Source of the DNA: Leptolyngbya sp. PCC 7375 | GTDB lineage: Bacteria; Cyanobacteriota; Cyanobacteriia; Phormidesmidales; Phormidesmidaceae | Length of the DNA: 64,000 nucleotides | Assembly (NCBI RefSeq): GCF_000316115.1 | Contig: NZ_JH993793.1 | Coordinates: forward strand, 1 to 64,000 | Direction of reading: 5' to 3' | In this document: positions 29,601 through 38,714 of the stretch, piece by piece | How the letters are laid out: every line of letters starts with the position of its first letter | Position numbering within the stretch: position 1 is the stretch's first letter | The notes under the pieces: generated by a model | Database searches by the model: none | What the model was told of the DNA's origin: nothing | What the model saw: the letters and a program-made list of their open reading frames with translations, nothing else | Position numbers and translations under genes: made by a program

Positions 29601-32420
29601 ATAAACGCCTTCACAGTTTGCGAGTCGGTTGTTGTTACGTCCTTCTAAAGCGCTGGGTACGAGAATTTTGATATCGTTAGTTAGGCAGCGCCAGAGATCA
29701 TCAAAGAAAGGTTCAATGTTGTTTCTGGGAATTCCCCAGTTGCGGGCAGCCTGGCGGGCGGTAGTATCTCCATTAACGCTGAGCCACTGTTGAACACGAG
29801 AATTATTGTCTCCTGATGCGCGAGTTAGCTTAAGGCCCTTGGGTACACCCATGAGAATAGGCATATAGCCCCGCTGGATTTCAAAATCGCCTTCGCGCCA
29901 GATACGAGAAAATAGGCGACCCTCACGATCCAGAAGCATGGTGTTGCGTCGGGCATAGTCGAGTAGGGCTGCGACACCTTGAACAAGGTCATCCGCTGGA
30001 ATCCCTGTTTGGGTAGACCAATGCTGGATAAAAGGAAGTTCGGTATGGAGGCCACCGTAATCAACACATAGACGGCCCCAAGGTTCTAGACCAATGCGTT
30101 GTTTGGTACCGATGGTGAGTTCTCGTAATACCTGGATGCGTAGAAAGCGCTTACGTTCTTCAGCGTGTTTAACTCCTTCGGCTTCTTTACGATGGACTCG
30201 CCAGACTTCTGGTATCAAGGAACGACTTAGTTCATCATCCACTTCTAGTAGATCATCTAGATAAGCAGTGAGGTCCCCAATCGAAATTGACCTTTGGTCG
30301 ATACCCTCGTACATGAGGCTGCGCAGACGGTAGCGGCGAGCATGGTCCTGCATCCAACCCGCTTGGAATGCGGCATCTTGTCGATTGTCGGCAAATACGA
30401 GCAAGCGTTTACGTTCCGCATGGTGCAGCATATTTTGGGCTAATACATGCACGTCAGAGACGGTGGTGGCCCGAATGGGACGGGCAGGCTCGCGATAACG
30501 ACCGTAGCGACTGCGGCCCTGGGACTGGCAAGCGAGGCAAGAGGTTAAGTGGCCGGGATGGTCTGGTTTTTGGCGAGCGACGAGTAGGGTAACAAGACTA
30601 TGGCCACGACCACAGTGACCACAGGTTTTGAGCCGGTCAGAATGTAAGGTGCCACAGTAGCGGCATAGGTGTAGTGGTCTTGCAGAACGGGGATGATTTT
30701 CGTTGAGATCGATGTCTTCGTTTTCGTCTTGGGTAATCAGTCGATCTGTCAGGAGTAGCCGATCACCGTCATGTTCTTGGACTTGGGGTCGCCAAATAGT
30801 GACTTCACCAATGGCCTGTCCTCCACCAGGTTCACGTTCTGTAAATTGAAAATCTTCGACCCAGTGCTCAAAGTAGTGCTGACCGCAGGTATTGCAGGTA
30901 AGAACGGGCAGACGATAGAGGTCGTCTTGATTGGTGCCAGCGGTATCTTCTGCTGAGAGCCATAGTTTGGGGCGTTCTTCGTCTTTTGGGAAAGTAACGA
31001 CAGCCCCGCCCACTCCTCGGACAAAGGCGTGTAGTACGGGTCTAAGTAAGGGCCGTTCATCTTTTCGGGAGGCAGCTCCCAGGGCTAGCCAGATGAGGAC
31101 TTCTTCTTCCGGTATGGTACGGCCAATGCGTTCTTTGAGGAGTCGTAGAAGTTCATTTAGGGGCTGTGGTGCTTGTAGCAGTTTGGCTAGCTGATAGACC
31201 AGCTCGTTTGTGGAGAGGGCATCATAGAGTTGGGCCTGCCATTGGTTAGCATTCAGCTTAGTGCCGGTAATTTGCTGGTAGATATCGCTGACAGAGGTAC
31301 CAGCCTCAGCATCGTCTTTTTCGACGGCAGTAAGCACGTACTTTAGATGGTTACTAGCATCACCGTTTAGGTTGGTTGGTAGAGATCGCTTAGGAGACCA
31401 TACGTCCTCTTGATATTGCTCACCTACTAGCGTTACCTGATCTTGAGGAATGCCAAAGAAGCGAGCGGCAAATTCACGACCGGCATCTGGACCTTTGTCG
31501 GGATCAGCGATGGTGGCAGAGGTGGCAATGCAGGTAGTTTCGGTGGGCTTTTTGCCACAGAAAGTGCGCAGTCGTCGAATTAGACAGGCAGTTTCAGCTC
31601 CATTTGCGCCGCTAAAGGTGTGGGCCTCGTCGAACACCATAAAGTCAAGGCGGGCATGGTCAAATAGTTCAATGTCGCGCTGACGGGTGAGCAATAGCTC
31701 TAACTGCTTAACGTTGGTGAGTAAAATGCGGGGCGGTTTTTTGCGCATTTCTTCGCGGGATACGCGCTCCTCAGGAGGATGGATGGCATCGGTACGCTTT
31801 TCTTGCTGGGCTTTGAGGATGGCAGCATCGTAATCTGCTTTGGATGCGCCATCTTTGAGGCGTTTTCCGGCTACCTGGGATGCTTTTTCGACGGTTTTGC
31901 CCACGTACATGCCAAAGGAGATGCCGGTGCCTGCTAGCAGTTCACGCAGACGGCCCAGTTGGTCTTCGGCTAGGGCATTCATGGGGTAGACGATGACAGC
32001 GGTGATGCCGTCATTGGTGCCTCTATCTCGGAGTTTTAGGCAGTGGCTGATGATGGGATAGAGGAAGCACTCGGTTTTACCGGAGCCAGTGCCGGTGGAA
32101 ACCAGGGTGGTTTTATTGTCATAAATGGAGCGGATCGCGGTTTCCTGGTGTCCGTAGACGGCAGGAAAGGGGATCAGCTGTTTCATGTGGGGATGGAAAA
32201 TACCCTCGCTGATCAGGTCGGTGACCTTAGCTCCCTGGAGAAAGATGCGGCTAAGGCTGATGAAGGGGCCTTGTAGTAAGGGCGTAGAGCGGGTAGTTTC
32301 TAGGTTAAGCAGCGTCCGCATCTGCGCGTAGAGGTTGCTGTCGGCAAAGGGATATGCCGTGAGCTGGTACCGCAGAAAATCTTTGACGACGTTTTCTGTA
32401 TAGACAATTGGATTTAACAT
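26664..32420 (-). CDS. DISARM-like DEAH helicase with DUF1998 region and C-terminal nuclease-like domain
   Basis: The 1918-residue superfamily-2 helicase has Walker A STGTGSGKT (about 102), DEAH in VFDEAHTFSG (about 258), and C-terminal helicase motifs CTPTLEMGVDIGS (about 1040) and QRAGRAGRRHR (about 1073). Several Cys pairs (CNTCGQHY, CRYCGTLHSDRLKTCGHCG) suggest zinc binding. A DUF1998/MrfA-type zinc region is seen around 1500-1630, with LLYDPMPGGSGLLEQL and CQSQCETACIDC. The last 250 residues contain VPDFFFEDPDD, YLDGMSKALHGN and RQRDQAIREELRSEGYEVIEI. This resembles DUF559/Vsr-like PD-(D/E)xK nucleases. DISARM uses a DrmA helicase and a DrmB DUF1998 protein, and this polypeptide may combine both. 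The nuclease assignment is inference from motifs. Confidence 0.88.
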   Translation of the reverse strand: MLNPIVYTENVVKDFLRYQLTAYPFADSNLYAQMRTLLNLETTRSTPLLQGPFISLSRIFLQGAKVTDLISEGIFHPHMKQLIPFPAVYGHQETAIRSIYDNKTTLVSTGTGSGKTECFLYPIISHCLKLRDRGTNDGITAVIVYPMNALAEDQLGRLRELLAGTGISFGMYVGKTVEKASQVAGKRLKDGASKADYDAAILKAQQEKRTDAIHPPEERVSREEMRKKPPRILLTNVKQLELLLTRQRDIELFDHARLDFMVFDEAHTFSGANGAETACLIRRLRTFCGKKPTETTCIATSATIADPDKGPDAGREFAARFFGIPQDQVTLVGEQYQEDVWSPKRSLPTNLNGDASNHLKYVLTAVEKDDAEAGTSVSDIYQQITGTKLNANQWQAQLYDALSTNELVYQLAKLLQAPQPLNELLRLLKERIGRTIPEEEVLIWLALGAASRKDERPLLRPVLHAFVRGVGGAVVTFPKDEERPKLWLSAEDTAGTNQDDLYRLPVLTCNTCGQHYFEHWVEDFQFTEREPGGGQAIGEVTIWRPQVQEHDGDRLLLTDRLITQDENEDIDLNENHPRSARPLHLCRYCGTLHSDRLKTCGHCGRGHSLVTLLVARQKPDHPGHLTSCLACQSQGRSRYGRYREPARPIRATTVSDVHVLAQNMLHHAERKRLLVFADNRQDAAFQAGWMQDHARRYRLRSLMYEGIDQRSISIGDLTAYLDDLLEVDDELSRSLIPEVWRVHRKEAEGVKHAEERKRFLRIQVLRELTIGTKQRIGLEPWGRLCVDYGGLHTELPFIQHWSTQTGIPADDLVQGVAALLDYARRNTMLLDREGRLFSRIWREGDFEIQRGYMPILMGVPKGLKLTRASGDNNSRVQQWLSVNGDTTARQAARNWGIPRNNIEPFFDDLWRCLTNDIKILVPSALEGRNNNRLANCEGVYQIDADKLRLTRSKGVYRCNICRRAHPRVTPRMACMTWRCSGTLEFEPESADNYDLQVLDDRFTMLRPREHSAQVPHTDREVIERIFKGENELLNTLVCTPTLEMGVDIGSLDSVLMRNIPPLPANYWQRAGRAGRRHRMAVNLAYARPASHDRAYFRDPLRLLAGQIDPPRLNLRNTLMVAKHVHATVLTVLHQLSRPQSSLSKPEQQEIADILNDCFPPQVNHYLFEDTGFVRPEPLDVSSLATLLQKHGPTLYDHVKTAFADSWPNSDRMAVEEASLKRYIATMGDDLTIVIQRLWRRLQWGRTQLERLNSLRIQKGSLDPEEDALFRRCDSLIKTLKGKRKRRSSSAEGYDDTITYGVLAAEGFLPGYGLDTGSIRGTAQIPRSINWLRDFTLPRPPSVSLREYVPGNLIYANGQRFVPRFFHLEPEEPTHFQVDVAHEAITEIGTGQVASALSAANLQAVPMCDVDLSHQSNISDDEDNRFQLPVTILGYEQDRHEGGIAFNWGTQSVQLRRNVHMRLVNVGPASLVRSNQLGYHICQVCGHSRSPFSSQADLQLFSEDHQQRCGRPVTPTGVYANIVADALSIQDCASQQVAYSVLEAIRHGASNILDMELDDLQILTVARPGSDQVDALLYDPMPGGSGLLEQLVSRWHDVVGAALEVLNNCQSQCETACIDCLFTFRNAYYHRHLNRHIAIEKLVQWEDILVRSHEITAKLPAKTDDDNHRPVNHPEALLQDMLKRAGFPDPVAQHRIDLGKPLGTTVPDFFFEDPDDRTEGLCIYLDGMSKALHGNPKTRQRDQAIREELRSEGYEVIEIPFGDLIDQAKMAKIFFRIGRALLGKTKAKDIRDRTDWFDTAQQAQATADDSVATGKTDKLSGFIAMLSTDWQTLLNNLNADEQLTLEEGKDILQEDRVIGQYLVRVYRNSQSLFLLEDTNTDASQAMAFLQTNGDKAMVVNPSDSDSYTQIMAALEEPRA

Positions 32421-32638
32421 GCGCAGGTGGGGCTACTCAGCAATCTCATGTAAATGTACCCAGCCATTAGCTAAGGTAATGACTTTTAACCTTTCATTTT
32501 TTCGAGGATTAGTAACTGATTTCAGAAGAACTGGAGTTTTAAGAACGCCATAATGCTTGAAATTAAGGAGAAATGGCTTAAATCAACTTTTATTTATTTT
32601 TGTGAAAAGGCACTTTGACTCTAAATTGAAATCGGGGG
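32421..32638. other. Spacer between methyltransferase and DEAH helicase genes
   Basis: The 218-base gap is the largest inside the otherwise tightly packed DISARM-like operon (others are 20 bases or overlaps). It holds no gene. It may contain a separate promoter for the two downstream helicase genes, which could therefore be expressed independently of the methyltransferase. Confidence 0.4.
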
Positions 32639-35600
32639 CTAAAAGAGGCTGAGCTGGTCTTCGTCTGGTGAGATGAGGTTTAGTTGGTCATTTTTTTTTG
32701 GAGTGAGGGTAGTGGGGGCTGAGGGCTGGGGGGCAGTTATTTCTGGGGCCTCGGGTTGGGGGGTAGGGGTGCCGAGTAGCTGTCTTAGGTTTTCGGCATG
32801 GCGTTCGCACTCGGCCCAGGACTCTTCGGGGGTGCCTTCGAGTTGCCAGGGGAGGAAGCGGGGACCGAGACGGGCGGCGACGGGTTGGGGCTCTTTTGCA
32901 TGGTCGTCGTGGCCGAGGCCATAGTCGGCGAGGCGGAGGGTTTCGGGGAGCATCCAGCCTTCGCCGTTGTTGAGGTTGAGGAAGGCATCAAGGCCGAGGC
33001 GTTTGAGGTCGTGGAAGGCGATGAGAGACAGGACAGTATGGCGCAGTTCGGGGTCTTTTTCCTTATCTACGCGCCAGAAACCTTTAGGTTGGAGAGTACG
33101 GGAAAAATGATTGTCACGAACTTTTTCGGAGGAGTAGTCACATCCTTGAAGTATCCAAGTTAAGTCTTTATGCTCAAGTCCATATAGCTCAGCAAAAGTA
33201 GCATCTAAAATACAGCGGATGCGCAGACGTTCATAAGAGGTAACAGCCCAAAAGGATTTCCAGGTACTTTGTGCAAGATTAAACTGATCTTTCAAACCTA
33301 GCCAAATTGGAGCAGCTGTAAGTATTGGGAACAACAGTTGCATTGCTAGTAAAACTAAAGCATTAGGAATCTTATTGGGAGCAACAAGTGCAGTTTCCTC
33401 AACAACAAACCAATTTAAATGAGTTCCACCAATACGTCGTCGAGCCTGAGCATCATAGCTAAACGAGTTCAGACAGCTAATCAATTGGCAAGCAAGCATA
33501 TGTTTAGTAGAACTATTTGGAAAATTAAAGTTGCCAAGAACGTTACCGCAAGGAGAATTTAGAATACAAGAAGATATCATTGTGCGTTCATTTGTTGCAT
33601 TTGTAATATCTCTAAATGCAACCTTAATAACACCCGAGGACTTAGACTTTTCTAAGTAATTCTGGCGACCCATCAAAAATTGTGGTCGAAGTCGCTTTTC
33701 ATTCCAACCCAAAGGTTCCCATTTTGCTTGATTCCCAGAACCACTGAGGTGTTCAGCAGCATAAGAGTCAAATTGGTGAATCATAACTCCTTGATACAAG
33801 GGTAAGGCAATATCTGCGACTTCATCGATTTGGATAGCTTGAATGCCATCGGTAGATAGTACAAGTCCTTCAGGTCTTTTGAGAATAGAACCCTCTCCAT
33901 CATAGGGTTGCCAGTTCCCTTTGAGCCAGTGACCATACTCATCGGAAAAATAGCCTTTCTCTTCCCACTTGGAGCGTGGGGGAAAGAGCTTAGAGTCATT
34001 GGTCATATGAAATTCAGTTGCATACTGTATACCCCATCCTTGGGGACCGTTATCCCCTAGCAGTACTCCATTGCTATACATTTTTTCGAGGATTTGCAGG
34101 TCGCGCTCGGTACGAACTTCGAGCATTGCGCCTGTGTTCGGGCTAAAGCGCTTAATCTGACTAGCTGGAACGGAGAGGAATTGTTTATCGTTCAAAGCAT
34201 CAGTCATCAACTCCTGTGCTTCTGGCGAATCCCCTGGCCCTAAACGGAAACGTGTAGCAATCGAATTCGTGCAGCCACCTTTATTTACGCTGAGTATCAC
34301 CATTTTGTTCCGGTGATCGATTGCATTAAATACAAACCGTTCATTCTGAAATGAATAGAGATGAGTCCATTCACACTGGTTCAGAAATAATCGCCGGAGA
34401 GAACCTGAACCCTTATCTGTGTAAATCCCAGACGGAATAATCAACCCAAAGCGACCACCTTCTTGTATCAGCGCATGAGTCAACTCAGTAAACATCTTAT
34501 AGGTATTAATATCCGCTGAGCCCTGGTAACGATATGGATGCTCAGGATCGCTATAGCCTTTTCGCTGATTGCGTTTTTTACGCCATTCTGTCGCCAGCAG
34601 CTCTGCTTCTTTCCTCTTACGAGATAGAGTAAACTTGCTGCCTGCCTCCTCATTATCTCCAAAGGAATAGGCTACATATTTACACCAGTTGGATAGTGCC
34701 TTAAGCCGTGCACAATATGCCAACCAGCTTTCTTCGATGCCAGGATTTGCCTCAAAATATTGTTGCTGATAATTCAATGCCTCCTGCTTACCATAGGTGC
34801 GATAAAGCGGATCAATATTTGAGAAAAACTCCTTTGAATTTGGTTTTTGAATCTCCCAGGGAGGATTCCCCACAATTCCATCAAACCCTGAACCTTGTTC
34901 TCGAAAGACGCCTGGAAACTCTAACTCCCAATGAAAAAACTGATATTCCCGAGCCACCTTCTGTACGGCAGCCCTTACCTCTGGCGATGGGTCTACAAAC
35001 TGAAACGGTGTTAGCCATACCTCCAAATCCTTCTCTTGCCAAAACCATACTGCACACCAACAATCAAACGCCCACTTTAGTTCCTGCAATGCGTCCTTTT
35101 GTCTGATCGACTGCTCATAGGTTTTTGCCTGTTTTTCTGGCTGAAGCACATCTCCATGAATACTTTCAACAGCTTTCAATAACTCATCATGGGTTTCTTC
35201 AGGTGGCTGAATCAGCCTATCTTCAAACATTGCCAGCTGCACCGTACCCGATAACAGCTCCCGCAGCTCATCCTTAACAATGTCGTTCCGAATCCGCTTA
35301 ATCTCTTTCGTCCAAACCTTCTGCCCAAACTTGACGCCTTTGTGTTTCGCATCCCCAGCTTCCCGCTCCCACGCCATAATGGGATAGTCCTGAAACTGAT
35401 CAAACCAGCACCCCACCAACGAATTCCCACACTTCACCTTATGGTCCAAAAAACCAAAGGGCAACGACCGATCCATCGTCTCCACCCACAGCGCCAACCG
35501 CCCCAGCTCCACCCCTAACGGGTTAATATCCACCCCATAAATACATCGCTCCACCACATACCGCTTCAACCGAGGCTTAGAATACGCCTCCGCATCCTCC

Positions 35601-37744
35601 ACCGTCAGCGGCAAATCCTTCACACATTCCACAAACCAAGCAGGCTGAGCATTCACCGGAATCCCCGCACGAATCTCATCCTTCTCTTCTAGTAGCCATT
35701 CATGCTCAAACAAACTGCTCCATAGCGCCTCCACCAAAAAACGTAAGGACGCAATCAAAAACGACGCCGACCCACAGGCCGGATCACACACCTTTAACCC
35801 CAAAATCTCCTTCGGGCTTTTTGGACTCCACCGCGCCATCGGAGCCATCTCATCCCGCTCACCCGCCTCATTCAACGGCGGATCATACGCCAACGGCAAC
35901 AACGTCCGCTGCACCGTCGGCACCGCCAACTGAGGTCGCGTGTAGAACGTTCCTGATCCCTTACGCGTACCACCCCAGCGCACCAAAAACCATTCCCCCG
36001 GCAACACAATCCGCGCAATCAGCCGGTCAGCCATTTTGTCCACCTGCTGCTCATACTCAGCCACCTTTTCAGCCTTCTTACTGCGGGGCTTTGTAACCAG
36101 TTTGCCAGCCTTTACAGCCTTTACAGCCCACCCATGGGCTCGCTGCCGCAGATCGACATTCTCCTCGTCGTCATCACTCTCACTAGCCTTATCCTCCTCT
36201 TCCTCAGCCCCGTCATCTTCAGTATCTGTCTCGGCTTCGTCTTCAGCCTCCTCATCGTCATCGCCACTGCTGGGCTTTGATTTCTGTTTAAGCTTTTCCA
36301 CTAGCGTCGCCAGGGCCTTATCCTCCATCCCCTCCAGCCGCGTCAACGGCAGCGCTGGCTGATCCCCCAGGTTCAAAAAGATCATCGGGTTATTCTCATC
36401 AGCCCGCCGTAGCTCAAAGTCCAACAACCCCTCATAGAGAATGCCAATGTACTCTGACGACAGATCCGAAAAATCCACCGGAGCCTCCACCCAAGTACTC
36501 CGCCGACCCTGTCGCACCTTCACCTTGCTACGGCACAATAGCTCCAAAATCTTATAAATCGACGCATCCGATGGGGGATGATCTGGCGACTCCAGGGCCG
36601 CCAGCGCTCTTAAAACCGGATCATCCGATTCTGCTTTCCCCGGTGTAAACAGACCACCCCCATAGCGCGGCACCGGCAATGCTGCATGACCTGACCCCTC
36701 ATAAACCAACCGAAATAAAGCTAGTAGCCTCGGCCAGGCACCATAACTATGGCGTAGCCGCTCCGACGCTCGGCCCCCAGCCATCCGGTCCAACTGTTCC
36801 CGCAGACCCTGAATCCCATAGGAATCATGGTAAATCGGATTTTCACGGGGCAACAGATCGCGGGCCTCCGCAAACAAAATCACCACGCAGCGCATAATGA
36901 TGCGATTGGCCGCAATATAAATATCACCCTTGCCAAAGGGCTCACCCTCAGCCGCATCCAAAGACAGAGCCGATTCACGAATCAACTGCTCGACTGCCTT
37001 ACGCACCCGCTCACCCAGCACATCCGACAGTTCCGCCTGCCCCTGGCGAGACGCCTGGATTGCAGCGATCAGCGGACTAGGCACATCCGATGATTCTGGC
37101 CGGACAGACTCCACCCCCAACAACAGCCTTAGCGCCGTCACCTGTTCACTGGGGTGCCCCTCCTCAAACCACAGGTCAATATCCCATTCACACCAGGCAT
37201 CATAGTCAGCCCCAGCATGGATCAGCCGCCACTGATAGCCATTGGTAATCAGCGCAATTTTCAAGTCCGTTTTCCGCAACCATTCCAATACCCGAGAAAC
37301 CGCCCGCTTCCCCCGGCCAATACCCAACCGGGCCACCTTGCCTCCAGTTGTTTTCGCATCCGCCACAAACACCGGTAGCACCGCCCCCCGATCATCCTGC
37401 CAAACACGACGGGGCTTAATCTGCTCACGGGTCATCCCCTGCCGGGACCAGTCCCGAGCGACCGAGGAACCCTTTTGCCAAAAGTCCCTCGATAGCTGCA
37501 GCACATCTTCCAGTACGGTATCTAGAAACTTCCCAAGATACTTATCATCTCCCGCCTGGAGACGAGTGATATCCTGCCGCAGTTTGTCTTCAAAATATCG
37601 AGACAAAGGGGGTAACTGCTGCGGAACAAAAAACTCCTCTAGTTTAGAAGGAGAGATTAGCAATCCCCCATGCTTAAGGGAAATCCACCAGTCAGCATGG
37701 TTTTCTAGCGATTGTTTCACAGAGAAAGTGTTACCCATTGTCAT
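32639..37744 (-). CDS. Very large N6-adenine DNA methyltransferase of a DISARM-like system (DrmMI/PglX-like)
   Basis: The 1701-residue protein has the SAM-binding motif VCDPACGSASFLIASL (about 653) and the catalytic motif GIVGNPPWE (about 959), with GVDINPLGVELGRLALWVET between them, as in Eco57I/PglX-type enzymes. The first 230 residues resemble the N-terminal part of type I/IIG-like proteins (VFVADAKTTGGKVARLGIGRG). A striking acidic linker rich in Asp, Glu and Ser lies at about 490-545. The C-terminal 600 residues should hold the target-recognition domain. They are coded by visibly more AT-rich DNA (about 33060-34900) than the rest of the gene. The start overlaps the upstream DUF3883 gene by 4 bases. 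The enzyme presumably marks self DNA, while the helicases act on unmarked DNA. Confidence 0.92.
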   Translation of the reverse strand: MTMGNTFSVKQSLENHADWWISLKHGGLLISPSKLEEFFVPQQLPPLSRYFEDKLRQDITRLQAGDDKYLGKFLDTVLEDVLQLSRDFWQKGSSVARDWSRQGMTREQIKPRRVWQDDRGAVLPVFVADAKTTGGKVARLGIGRGKRAVSRVLEWLRKTDLKIALITNGYQWRLIHAGADYDAWCEWDIDLWFEEGHPSEQVTALRLLLGVESVRPESSDVPSPLIAAIQASRQGQAELSDVLGERVRKAVEQLIRESALSLDAAEGEPFGKGDIYIAANRIIMRCVVILFAEARDLLPRENPIYHDSYGIQGLREQLDRMAGGRASERLRHSYGAWPRLLALFRLVYEGSGHAALPVPRYGGGLFTPGKAESDDPVLRALAALESPDHPPSDASIYKILELLCRSKVKVRQGRRSTWVEAPVDFSDLSSEYIGILYEGLLDFELRRADENNPMIFLNLGDQPALPLTRLEGMEDKALATLVEKLKQKSKPSSGDDDEEAEDEAETDTEDDGAEEEEDKASESDDDEENVDLRQRAHGWAVKAVKAGKLVTKPRSKKAEKVAEYEQQVDKMADRLIARIVLPGEWFLVRWGGTRKGSGTFYTRPQLAVPTVQRTLLPLAYDPPLNEAGERDEMAPMARWSPKSPKEILGLKVCDPACGSASFLIASLRFLVEALWSSLFEHEWLLEEKDEIRAGIPVNAQPAWFVECVKDLPLTVEDAEAYSKPRLKRYVVERCIYGVDINPLGVELGRLALWVETMDRSLPFGFLDHKVKCGNSLVGCWFDQFQDYPIMAWEREAGDAKHKGVKFGQKVWTKEIKRIRNDIVKDELRELLSGTVQLAMFEDRLIQPPEETHDELLKAVESIHGDVLQPEKQAKTYEQSIRQKDALQELKWAFDCWCAVWFWQEKDLEVWLTPFQFVDPSPEVRAAVQKVAREYQFFHWELEFPGVFREQGSGFDGIVGNPPWEIQKPNSKEFFSNIDPLYRTYGKQEALNYQQQYFEANPGIEESWLAYCARLKALSNWCKYVAYSFGDNEEAGSKFTLSRKRKEAELLATEWRKKRNQRKGYSDPEHPYRYQGSADINTYKMFTELTHALIQEGGRFGLIIPSGIYTDKGSGSLRRLFLNQCEWTHLYSFQNERFVFNAIDHRNKMVILSVNKGGCTNSIATRFRLGPGDSPEAQELMTDALNDKQFLSVPASQIKRFSPNTGAMLEVRTERDLQILEKMYSNGVLLGDNGPQGWGIQYATEFHMTNDSKLFPPRSKWEEKGYFSDEYGHWLKGNWQPYDGEGSILKRPEGLVLSTDGIQAIQIDEVADIALPLYQGVMIHQFDSYAAEHLSGSGNQAKWEPLGWNEKRLRPQFLMGRQNYLEKSKSSGVIKVAFRDITNATNERTMISSCILNSPCGNVLGNFNFPNSSTKHMLACQLISCLNSFSYDAQARRRIGGTHLNWFVVEETALVAPNKIPNALVLLAMQLLFPILTAAPIWLGLKDQFNLAQSTWKSFWAVTSYERLRIRCILDATFAELYGLEHKDLTWILQGCDYSSEKVRDNHFSRTLQPKGFWRVDKEKDPELRHTVLSLIAFHDLKRLGLDAFLNLNNGEGWMLPETLRLADYGLGHDDHAKEPQPVAARLGPRFLPWQLEGTPEESWAECERHAENLRQLLGTPTPQPEAPEITAPQPSAPTTLTPKKNDQLNLISPDEDQLSLF

Positions 37745-38694
37745 CTCCTACTGGCTGTTTTAGGCATTGCCGCATAACTGATCACCCTAAGCTCAAAAGC
37801 TTTGGAAAACTCCTCCGCTGTATATATGGAAAGACCTGGAGTTTCTGAAGTAGCGCGATTAACTACAGCTAGCCGATATTCCGGGTTGCATTTCTGAGCT
37901 TCACTAGCTTCATTGGAGGTGATAATAAATTGCTTGCCATCACCTGAAATCCCTTTAACCTCAACCTGCAACTCATCAGAACCATTGGTGCAAGAAAGAT
38001 CGTAGCCGCACTTCTGCGCCTCTACAGAGGTCACTGCCCAGCCTTCTGCCTCAAAATGCCTGCTTACAAAGTTAATAGCTGCCTGCTCAACTTGCTGATT
38101 CGATACCGCATTTCCGAAGCCTGCGCCGTTATCTGAACTGTTTTCAGGCTTAGTTGGGAGTGTATCCTCAGTTGTCTTGCTAGCAAGAGGAGTTTGCTTA
38201 TTCTTCTTTTCTACAGAATTAGGTACTTGTTGACTTGTTTCTTGGTCACTCGTTACAGAAGCATCCTCTTTCACAGCTTTTGATGTAGCCACACTTTTGG
38301 GCTTACAGCGTTCAGATACCTTTAATAAAGTTTCCAAAAATGGATGATCGGTTATTTCATGAAAACCAACTCTGAAATTTTGAGCCCAACGTAAATAGTC
38401 ATGAAAACCTGTACGACGATTGAGCAAAGTTTGATTCCTACGACTTTGATCTAAGAACCATCCATCACCAAAGGCACTGTATTGCCACGGAGGTTCTCCA
38501 TTATCAAAAACCTCCTCACAGATAAACTGTTCCCACAGCAAAAACTGTTTGGGACTTTCGCCAATACCTACAATTAAGAAAATTGTATCCCCAATGCTAG
38601 TGAGGACGTCCTCTTTGTCAGTACTAATACCGAACTCACCCTCAGGTAAACTATTGACCTTTTCAAAGTTGTGATACTGAACCCAGTAACGCAT
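37741..38694 (-). CDS. DUF3883-domain protein, predicted nuclease-like component
   Basis: The 317-residue protein has an N-terminal EVE/PUA-like region (about 1-110, MRYWVQYHNFEKVNSLPEGE with FLDQSRRNQTLLNRRTGF). A polar linker (about 120-200) follows. The C-terminal DUF3883 domain (about 200-310) contains HFEAEGWAVTSVEAQKCGYD and LQVEVKGISGDGKQ, which fits the E-x-K part of a restriction-endonuclease fold. The gene sits between the SNF2 helicase (20-base gap) and the methyltransferase (4-base overlap). An N-terminal modified-base reader joined to a nuclease-like domain would suit discrimination of methylation state. DUF3883 is seen in the sequence; the reader role of the N-terminus is inference. 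Confidence 0.8.
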   Translation of the reverse strand: MRYWVQYHNFEKVNSLPEGEFGISTDKEDVLTSIGDTIFLIVGIGESPKQFLLWEQFICEEVFDNGEPPWQYSAFGDGWFLDQSRRNQTLLNRRTGFHDYLRWAQNFRVGFHEITDHPFLETLLKVSERCKPKSVATSKAVKEDASVTSDQETSQQVPNSVEKKNKQTPLASKTTEDTLPTKPENSSDNGAGFGNAVSNQQVEQAAINFVSRHFEAEGWAVTSVEAQKCGYDLSCTNGSDELQVEVKGISGDGKQFIITSNEASEAQKCNPEYRLAVVNRATSETPGLSIYTAEEFSKAFELRVISYAAMPKTASRR

Positions 38695-38714
38695 AGGTAT
38701 CTTGAACTCCTCTA

